DNA of 64,000 bases, from NCBI GenBank assembly GCA_021791635.1, contig JAJYWF010000001.1, positions 1 through 64,000 on the forward strand. Direction: 5' to 3'. This document shows, in pieces, positions 58,385 to 64,000 of the stretch. The number at the start of each line of letters is the position of its first letter. Within the stretch, counting starts at the first letter, position 1. The translations under genes and the position numbers were made by a program. The notes below the pieces were generated by a model. The model saw only the letters and a program-made list of their open reading frames with translations. It did no database searches and was not told the origin of the DNA. The DNA is from Actinomycetes bacterium (GTDB taxonomy: Bacteria > Actinomycetota > Acidimicrobiia > Acidimicrobiales > RAAP-2).

Positions 58385-60064
58385 GTGGCAAGGGAGATGG
58401 ATAGGCGTTCGTTTCTGACCCGCTCGGCGGCGGTGGCCGGTGGGGTCTTGGCAGTGGGTGCCGGAGGAGACCTCCTGAGCGCCTGCGGCTCGTCGGGGAC
58501 TTCAGCAGCCAGCTCGGCCTCGGGAAACGCCGGCAACGGGATCACCAGCGCCACGCCCAAGCGCGGAGGGTCCTTGGTGTTCGGTGTCACAGCCGAAGAG
58601 TCAGGTTTCAACCCTACGAATGCCAAATTCGACAGCGTCGGCGTGATGTACGCGCGCACCGTGTACGACCCCCTCACGATCATCACCGCAGACGGGAACT
58701 GGGCCCCCTATTTGGCGGAGTCGGTCGTGCCGAACGCCGAGTACACGGAGTGGACGATCACGCTGCGACCGAACGTCTTGTTCCACGACACAACGCCGTG
58801 CGACGGCGCGGCATACGCTCTGAATGTGGAAGCCCAGCTCAAAGGATTGATCACCGGCCTGGTGCTTCCGACGATCGTCACAACGTACTCCCAGGTGGGA
58901 CCCCTCGCGGTCAAGATCACCATGAAGGAGCCCTGGGTGCCGTTCCCGTACTACCTCGCCGGCGGGATCGGAGGGCAGCCCGCCTACCTCATGGCGCCGT
59001 CGATGATCAAGACACACACAAGCACACACAAGCCCGTGGGAACCGGTCCATTCAAGTTCCAGCAGTGGATACCCACAACACACTTCACGGCCACGGCATG
59101 GGAGCACTACTGGCGCCCCGGACTTCCCTACCTCGACCAGATCACCTTCAAGCCAATTCCTGACGGAGCCACGCGTGCCGAGGCGCTTCAGGCCGGGACC
59201 ATCGACGTCATGGTGACCGACACACCGAAGAACATCCTCGAATTTCGCGGACACTCACAGTGGTCGTACATCGACAGCAGTGCCTCGACCATCGGTGAGC
59301 CGACAGTCACATGCCTGCTCTTGAACTTGTCCAAGCCGCCCTTCGACAACCCGACAGTGAGACTGGCCGCAGCCAAGGCGGTGGACAGGACAGAGTACGC
59401 CAAGGTCATCAATTATGGCGTCGACCGGGTGGCTGACGGTCTCTTCGTCCCCGGAAGCCCGTACTACTCCCCCACGAACCTCCCCACCTACGATCCCGCC
59501 GCGGCCAAGGAGATCATCGGCAAGGTCGCACACACTACGGGCAAGCCGGTCTCCTTCGTCCTCGGCACCACCAACAGCCCCTCGGCGGAACGGGCCGGAA
59601 CCTTCTTGCAGCAACAGTTCCAAAACGTCGGATTCCACGTGACCACCACAATCGTCGAGCAGAACAAGCTCATCGACAACGCGATCTTCGGCACATTTCA
59701 GGCATTGGAGTGGCGACAGTTCGGGGCTGTGAACCCCGACCTGAACTACATCTTCTGGAGCACCTCGACCTACAGCGCCAACGGGCTGTCGATCAACATG
59801 GCTCGGAACGACGATCCGCGGGTCCAGCAGGCACTGCAGATAGGCAGGACCAACCCGAACCGCGCCACACAGATCAAGGCGTACCAGAAGGTGAACCAGC
59901 TCCTGGCTCAGGATCTCCCTTACCTCTGGGCCACGTGGTCGACGTGGGCGATCGTGGCCAAGCCGACAGTCCAGAATTTCAACAATCCCACCACGCCGTC
60001 AGGTGCCAAGGCCTATGGGCTCACAGACGGGTCGATCTGGCCCACGCAGATCTGGATCAGCTGA
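58385..60064 (+). CDS. Family 5 (peptide/nickel-type) extracellular solute-binding Tat lipoprotein, orphan
   Basis: 559 residues, GTG start with GAGGGAGGG upstream. Tat motif DRRSFL (R7-R8), hydrophobic stretch and lipobox LLSAC (C34) show export and lipid anchoring. The mature protein follows the SBP_bac_5 pattern (RGGSLVFGV, AESVVPNAEYTEWTITLRPNVLFHD in parts, PVGTGPFKFQQW, LNLSKPPFDNPTVRLAAAKAVDR-like). It binds oligopeptides or similar solutes for an ABC importer, but no permease or ATPase gene is adjacent. It lies 78 bases upstream of the response regulator and may supply a ligand signal or act with a distant transporter (inference). Confidence 0.9.
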   Translation: MAREMDRRSFLTRSAAVAGGVLAVGAGGDLLSACGSSGTSAASSASGNAGNGITSATPKRGGSLVFGVTAEESGFNPTNAKFDSVGVMYARTVYDPLTIITADGNWAPYLAESVVPNAEYTEWTITLRPNVLFHDTTPCDGAAYALNVEAQLKGLITGLVLPTIVTTYSQVGPLAVKITMKEPWVPFPYYLAGGIGGQPAYLMAPSMIKTHTSTHKPVGTGPFKFQQWIPTTHFTATAWEHYWRPGLPYLDQITFKPIPDGATRAEALQAGTIDVMVTDTPKNILEFRGHSQWSYIDSSASTIGEPTVTCLLLNLSKPPFDNPTVRLAAAKAVDRTEYAKVINYGVDRVADGLFVPGSPYYSPTNLPTYDPAAAKEIIGKVAHTTGKPVSFVLGTTNSPSAERAGTFLQQQFQNVGFHVTTTIVEQNKLIDNAIFGTFQALEWRQFGAVNPDLNYIFWSTSTYSANGLSINMARNDDPRVQQALQIGRTNPNRATQIKAYQKVNQLLAQDLPYLWATWSTWAIVAKPTVQNFNNPTTPSGAKAYGLTDGSIWPTQIWIS

Positions 60065-60142
60065 GCGAGGTCCGTCGGGCACGGCGATGCCCTCCTCGGC
60101 CGAACCAGCGTTTCCAGGGCTCGGGAACGAGGACGTCGTCAT

Positions 60143-60826
60143 ATGAACAGTCGGATCCTGGTCGTGGAAGACGACGAGCGAATTCGGTCGTCGATGCGCC
60201 TGGCGCTCGAAGGCGAGGGCTATGACATCGACGAGGCTTCCAGCGGGGAAGAGGCCCTCGACCGGTTCTCGGCCCATGCCCCTGACGTGGCCCTCATCGA
60301 CCTGATGCTTCCGGGGATGGACGGCTTCGAGTGCAGTAGGGCAATACGACGGCAAAGTGCCGTGCCCATAATCATCGTGACTGCACGTACCGATACCCAC
60401 GATGTCGTTGCCGGTCTCGAGGCCGGAGCCGACGACTACGTCACGAAGCCGTTCGTAGCCAAGGAGCTCGCAGCGCGAATCCGAGCACTGCTACGTCGAG
60501 CCCGCCCGAACGAGGAAGAGACGACAGCCTTCTCCTTTGGCGGGTTCGAGCTGCTTCCAGACGAGGGGGTACTGCGTCGGACGGGTGGGGACGAAGTCCA
60601 TTGCACCCGTACCGAGTTCAGGCTGCTCTGCGAGCTGGCAGCCAATCCGAACAAGGTCCTCAGTCGCGAGCAACTCCTCGATCGCGTATGGGGCTACGAC
60701 TACTTCGGTGACGGGCGGCTCGTGGATGTCCATATACGTCGGCTCCGAACCAAGGTGGAGGACGATCCCGCGCTGCCGCGCCACATCCTGACCGTTCGTG
60801 GCATGGGCTACAAACTGGTCCCCTGA
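60143..60826 (+). CDS. mtrA: OmpR/PhoB-family response regulator, MtrA-like
   Basis: 227 residues. The receiver domain has the acidic pocket E9/D10/D11, phospho-acceptor D53 (LIDLMLPGMDG) and the TKPF lysine; the DNA-binding winged helix (about 130-227) includes TRTEFRLLCELAANPNKVLS and GDGRLVDVHIRRLRTKVE. It is followed 1 base later by the kinase and then an LpqB-like lipoprotein, the order of the mtrA-mtrB-lpqB system that controls cell-wall and division genes in actinobacteria. The assignment to MtrA rests mainly on this context. Confidence 0.88.
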   Translation: MNSRILVVEDDERIRSSMRLALEGEGYDIDEASSGEEALDRFSAHAPDVALIDLMLPGMDGFECSRAIRRQSAVPIIIVTARTDTHDVVAGLEAGADDYVTKPFVAKELAARIRALLRRARPNEEETTAFSFGGFELLPDEGVLRRTGGDEVHCTRTEFRLLCELAANPNKVLSREQLLDRVWGYDYFGDGRLVDVHIRRLRTKVEDDPALPRHILTVRGMGYKLVP

Positions 60827-60827
60827 C

Positions 60828-62384
60828 GTGCCAGGTCAGCCCGGCCAGAGCTCACAGGACGACGGCCGGGCTGAGGAACACCTCCCCGTGCCCCATATCC
60901 GCGAAGCAGCTGGGGGCACGGTCACCGAAGCGCTGAGCCCACGCTCGAGGTCGAGGGGCACCCTGTGGGCTCGCTTGGGTCTTCGCACCCGCGTCACCGT
61001 GATGTTCGGCATGGGGGCGCTCCTTCTCTCGGCCAGCATGGGTGGTCTCTCGTACTTCACCACTCGCCACTTCCTCGTGAGCGAACGCGGGACGGCCTCC
61101 ACGCATCAGGCATACGTGAACGCATCCCTCATTCGCAAGGAGCTCCGGGCCGGGAGTACGCAGCTGGTGCCATTACTTGTCCAAGCCGATTCGGGCACGG
61201 CCGGTTCCGACTCGGTGTTGGAGGTAGCCGGGCAGTGGTATGCCCGCTCGTTCTCGGTCAGCCGTAGTGATCTCCCCAGGTCCTTCCGTCGCCTGGTGCT
61301 GTCGGGATCGGCCGCCACGCAGACGTTCCAACTGTACGGAGCCCCCGAGTTCGCCGTCGGGATCCCCATTCCGTCGGTGCACGCCGTCTACTTCGAGGTG
61401 TTCGCTATCAGCGATCTCGGTGGAACCCTCCGAGTCCTGGCTCTGGCCCTGTTCGCCGCCGGGCTGGTGACCACGATCCTGGGCGCGGCGATCGGGCGGT
61501 CAGCGAGCGGGCGGTCGCTCCGGCCCCTCACCGGCGTGTCCAGAGCCGCCGTGGCCATAGCCGGGGGCCGTCTCGACACCAGGCTTCAAGCGGCTTCGGA
61601 CGACCCCGACCTGGTGGGCCTCACGACCTCGTTCAACCAAATGGTGGATCAGCTCCAGGAGCGCATCGAACGCGAAGCTCGCTTCACGTCCGACGTGAGC
61701 CACGAGCTACGGTCTCCCCTCACCACCCTTTCCGCCAGTCTCGGTGTTCTGGAGGGCTATCGCACCGAACTACCCCCACAGGCGATTCGAGCCCTAAACC
61801 TCCTCACTGCTGAGCTACGGCGGTTCGAGCGAATGGTAAGCGATCTCTTGGAGATCTCGCGATCGGACGCCGGTTCCGCCGATGTCTCCTTGGAGGAAGT
61901 GACTGCGGGGGAGCTCATTCAACGGTCGGTGGCTGCCAACGTCCGCGGGCTCTACGGGGATCCAATCCCTCCAGAAATCCGTGTGGACCCCGACATTTAC
62001 ACAGCGCGCCTACGGGTCGACAAGCGCCGCTTCGAGAGGATCATGGCCAACCTCTTGGAGAACGCCGCCATCTACGCTGGTGGCGCGACTTCGGTGGAGG
62101 CGCACTACGGGCCGCAGCGCCACGACGGCCGATCCACCATCCGCGTGTCGGTAATCGATCATGGTGCAGGCCTGGACCGTTCTGAGCGAACCAAGGTGTT
62201 CGAGCGCTTCTATCGTGGGCACTCCTCAGGCAAGCGAGGCGCGGGTACCGGTACTGGACTGGGCCTGGCTCTCGTAGCCGAGCACACGCGACTGAACGAT
62301 GGCAGGGTCTGGGCGGAGGAAGCTGAGGGTGGTGGCGCGTGTTTCGTCGTTGAGCTGCCAATCGTGAACGGAACGATCACATGA
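60828..62384 (+). CDS. mtrB: Sensor histidine kinase, MtrB-like
   Basis: 518 residues from the GTG 1 base after the response-regulator stop. Two membrane segments (about 62-82 and 202-223) flank an extracytoplasmic sensor of about 120 residues. HAMP, the H-box FTSDVSHELRSPLTTLS with the phospho-His, N-box ANLLENAAIYA, and G-boxes DHGAGLD and GTGTGLGLAL complete the kinase. Its stop overlaps the lipoprotein start (ATGA). MtrB senses cell-wall or osmotic conditions in known systems; the ligand here is unknown. Confidence 0.9.
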   Translation: MPGQPGQSSQDDGRAEEHLPVPHIREAAGGTVTEALSPRSRSRGTLWARLGLRTRVTVMFGMGALLLSASMGGLSYFTTRHFLVSERGTASTHQAYVNASLIRKELRAGSTQLVPLLVQADSGTAGSDSVLEVAGQWYARSFSVSRSDLPRSFRRLVLSGSAATQTFQLYGAPEFAVGIPIPSVHAVYFEVFAISDLGGTLRVLALALFAAGLVTTILGAAIGRSASGRSLRPLTGVSRAAVAIAGGRLDTRLQAASDDPDLVGLTTSFNQMVDQLQERIEREARFTSDVSHELRSPLTTLSASLGVLEGYRTELPPQAIRALNLLTAELRRFERMVSDLLEISRSDAGSADVSLEEVTAGELIQRSVAANVRGLYGDPIPPEIRVDPDIYTARLRVDKRRFERIMANLLENAAIYAGGATSVEAHYGPQRHDGRSTIRVSVIDHGAGLDRSERTKVFERFYRGHSSGKRGAGTGTGLGLALVAEHTRLNDGRVWAEEAEGGGACFVVELPIVNGTIT

Positions 62385-63064
62385 CCTCGGCTCGTCATGG
62401 TGGTCGGAGGCAGCGCCACCGTAAGTGGAGGCATTCGATCGCGGGATTGGTAGCCGCAGCAGTATGCCTGGTACTCACTGCATGCGGTATCCCCACCGGG
62501 GGCGCACCCAGCCGCATTCCGGCCGCTCAGGTGCCATATGGCCTTCTCTCACCCGTGTCCCCGACGACGACGAGCGTTCCGACGTCGGCCTACAGTGTTC
62601 CGGTCACCATCTTCTTGGTCGCGCCGACACGCCAGGTGCTCATCTCGGCCGGGCGATCGGTTGCTCCACCGGGGACACTGACCTCGGTACTTGATGCTCT
62701 GCTCGGCGGTCCGACCGCCATCGAGTCCGACCGCAACATCACCACCGCCCTTGCCGGTGGTGTCCGCCTCCTGTCGGCAACCGTGAACGCCGGAGTGGCC
62801 GTCGTAGACCTCAACCGGGCATTCGGCCAGATCTCGGGCACACAGCAGATCTTGGCGGTCGCCCAGATTGTCTTCACCGTCGCCGGACAACTGGGATCGA
62901 CTGTCGGTGTGCAGTTCGAGATCACCGGGGCCCCGACCGCCGTGCCCGTCGGCTCCGGGGCTCAGGTATCAGGACCCGTGCACCTCCTGGAGTACTTGAA
63001 GGTCGCGCCGGCCGGCACGCCCGGAAGCACGGCAACTACCCCGGCATCGTCGCCCAGCGGCTGA
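62381..63064 (+). CDS. GerMN-domain lipoprotein, truncated LpqB-like
   Basis: 227 residues, ATG in an ATGA overlap with the kinase gene. A basic N-terminus, hydrophobic segment and lipobox LTAC (C35) give a lipoprotein. The visible domain (about 75-200) is GerMN: VTIFLVAPTRQVLISAGRSV, LDALLGGPTAIE and VVDLNRAF. LpqB of other actinobacteria has GerMN plus a C-terminal beta-propeller (about 580 residues); here the protein stops after GerMN with a Ser/Thr/Pro tail, so it is a short form. It probably modulates the coupled MtrB-like kinase. Confidence 0.85.
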   Translation: MTSARHGGRRQRHRKWRHSIAGLVAAAVCLVLTACGIPTGGAPSRIPAAQVPYGLLSPVSPTTTSVPTSAYSVPVTIFLVAPTRQVLISAGRSVAPPGTLTSVLDALLGGPTAIESDRNITTALAGGVRLLSATVNAGVAVVDLNRAFGQISGTQQILAVAQIVFTVAGQLGSTVGVQFEITGAPTAVPVGSGAQVSGPVHLLEYLKVAPAGTPGSTATTPASSPSG

Positions 63065-63070
63065 GCATCA

Positions 63071-63089
63071 CCTGCTTCCGAGAAGCAGG
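63071..63089. terminator. Hairpin between convergent lipoprotein and rsfS genes
   Basis: CCTGCTT-CCGAG-AAGCAGG, a perfect 7-bp stem with a 5-base loop in the 40-base gap between convergent genes. No T-run. A bidirectional terminator is plausible. Confidence 0.5.
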
Positions 63090-63104
63090 GATCCGGGCAA
63101 CTGG

Positions 63105-63545
63105 TCACTCATCGAGACGCCATCGGACCCGAGGCGCGGCTGACCAGAGGTGCTCAAGGTCGTAGTACGCGCGGGTCTCGTCCAGGAACACGTGAACGAC
63201 GAAGTCCCCGTAGTCGAGCAGCACCCAGGTTCCGTCCTGCATCCCCTCCACCGCCGCAGGGGTGATGGTGCTCTCTCCCTTCAGTCTCCGCTCGATCTCT
63301 TCAGCCAGAGAACGCACATGGCGCTCGGTGCCCCCGCTGGTCAACACGAATGCATCGACGACTCCCAATAGATCGCCCATGGCCAGGACGACAGTGTCAT
63401 GCCCCGACCGTTCCTCGGCCACTGCTGCTGCCGAAAGCGCGGCCGGCGGCACTCCGGCTACCGAGCCCGGAGCATCGTTGCCGAGCTTGATGGCCCGGTC
63501 GCGATCTGCCGTTGAAGCCTGCGCCAGTGCCGGCCTCGTGCTCAC
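63105..63545 (-). CDS. rsfS: Ribosomal silencing factor RsfS
   Basis: 146 residues. The RsfS/Iojap core is about residues 38-146: DTVVLAMGDLLGVVDAFVLTSG, GTERHVRSLAEEIERRL, WVLLDYGDFVVHVFLDETR and YYDLEHLW. The first about 37 residues are an Ala-rich extension. It binds L14 on the 50S subunit and blocks subunit joining when nutrients are low. It is usually downstream of nadD; here a small membrane-protein gene lies 7 bases upstream. Confidence 0.95.
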   Translation of the reverse strand: MSTRPALAQASTADRDRAIKLGNDAPGSVAGVPPAALSAAAVAEERSGHDTVVLAMGDLLGVVDAFVLTSGGTERHVRSLAEEIERRLKGESTITPAAVEGMQDGTWVLLDYGDFVVHVFLDETRAYYDLEHLWSAAPRVRWRLDE

Positions 63546-63552
63546 CGGCTCC

Positions 63553-63954
63553 TCAACGAACCATGTCCAGAGTCAGGATGGTGACGGCGAGCACACCCGC
63601 CAGAAGGGCCAACCCCAGCGCCATGTAGAAGAGACGTTCCCTGCGGGCTCGACGCCGCGCCAACCGCAGCTGCGAGCGCGGGGTTGAGCCGGGCTCGAAA
63701 CGGTGAGCCACTGGCTGCAGCCCTGCGACCTGGGGGCCGGGGCGTGCGATCTCCACCCGGAATGTCATGAGGGAGTGCGCGTGCTCTACCTCCGGCTCCT
63801 CGTATTCGAGCTCGTGAGCTCCCTCGGTGAGCGGGTCGCCGAGATGACCCGTCATCCCCGGGTTCACCGGTGCGGCGATCCTGGGCAGTTCCGCAGTGTC
63901 GGCGCTCGTGGCACTCACCGTCCACCAGCGTACAGATGTCTGAGGCGGATGCAA
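63553..63954 (-). CDS. Small membrane protein of unknown function
   Basis: 133 residues from a TTG at 63954; a GTG at 63918 (121 residues) is a more usual start. The N-terminal about 95 residues are hydrophilic with no family I recognise. A cluster of basic residues (RLARRRARRERL) precedes a single C-terminal membrane segment (about 108-129), so the bulk is probably cytosolic with a tail anchor. It shares the leftward strand with rsfS (7-base gap) and may be co-transcribed. The 46 bases beyond it to the window end show no gene I can call. Confidence 0.55.
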   Translation of the reverse strand: MHPPQTSVRWWTVSATSADTAELPRIAAPVNPGMTGHLGDPLTEGAHELEYEEPEVEHAHSLMTFRVEIARPGPQVAGLQPVAHRFEPGSTPRSQLRLARRRARRERLFYMALGLALLAGVLAVTILTLDMVR

Positions 63955-64000
63955 CGGATCACCGGATCGGGCACCATCCCCTCCACCGATTCACCATGCT

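Noticed and set aside
1-64000. tRNA, rRNA, IS elements, prophage or toxin-antitoxin genes
   Set aside because: No cloverleaf-like segment, transposase, integrase other than XerC, or small paired toxin genes were recognised by reading; a tRNAscan/ISfinder search would be decisive.

Overview
The window is 64 kb of dense, GC-rich chromosome. Gaps are short, GTG and TTG starts are frequent, and many neighbours overlap by four bases (ATGA, GTGA or TTGA). Gene families and order (lexA / LysM protein / nrdR; miaB-miaA-dapF-hflX; dapA-rnj-ftsK; rpsO-pnp-M16 peptidase-dapB; rimP-nusA-ylxR-infB-rbfA-truB-ribF; rpsB-tsf-pyrH-frr-cdsA-dxr-rseP-ispG; mtrA-mtrB-lpqB-like) point to an actinobacterium. Several features differ from mycobacteria and streptomycetes: an E. 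coli-type DapD, long low-complexity tails on housekeeping proteins, and many ferritin-like proteins. My inference is a deep-branching class such as Acidimicrobiia. No tRNA, rRNA, insertion sequence, prophage or CRISPR array was recognised, and no gene-free stretch exceeds about 260 bases.

Layout. (1) 1-5.0 kb: a partial DUF2332 gene, then an SOS block. lexA diverges from a leftward LysM protein-nrdR-PIG-L deacetylase-dinB run. The divergent promoter carries LexA-box palindromes placed on two readable sigma-70-type promoters. (2) 5.0-13.4 kb, the most accessory-looking part: an ECF sigma factor with its zinc-type anti-sigma factor faces a rightward run of three ferritin-like di-iron proteins (one cytosolic, two exported), a type 1 copper lipoprotein, TatB, TatC and a membrane protein. 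This reads as a regulated metal/redox module with its own Tat translocon genes. (3) 13.1-34.0 kb, mostly leftward: dapB, dapA, dapF, dapC, dapD and dapE, with thrB, rnj, ftsK, a D-Ala-D-Ala carboxypeptidase, miaB, miaA and hflX between them. Inserted at 28.7-33.2 kb are two paralogous TetR regulators, a di-iron protein, a methyltransferase and a DMT transporter.

(4) 34.0-58.2 kb, leftward: the conserved RNA and translation block. It contains an M16 peptidase, pnp, rpsO, ribF, truB, rbfA, infB, ylxR, nusA, rimP, proS, ispG, rseP, dxr, cdsA, frr, pyrH, tsf, rpsB and xerC. The rimP-nusA-infB operon has an extended -10 promoter followed by a terminator hairpin in its leader. (5) 58.4-64.0 kb: a rightward Tat-exported peptide/solute-binding lipoprotein and an MtrA/MtrB-type two-component system with a short LpqB-like lipoprotein, then leftward rsfS and a small membrane protein.

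A recurrent feature is in-frame tandem repeats with 9, 15, 18 or 36 bp units. They sit in linkers or tails of essential proteins (FtsK, IF2, S2, RNase J, NusA) and in two intergenic gaps.
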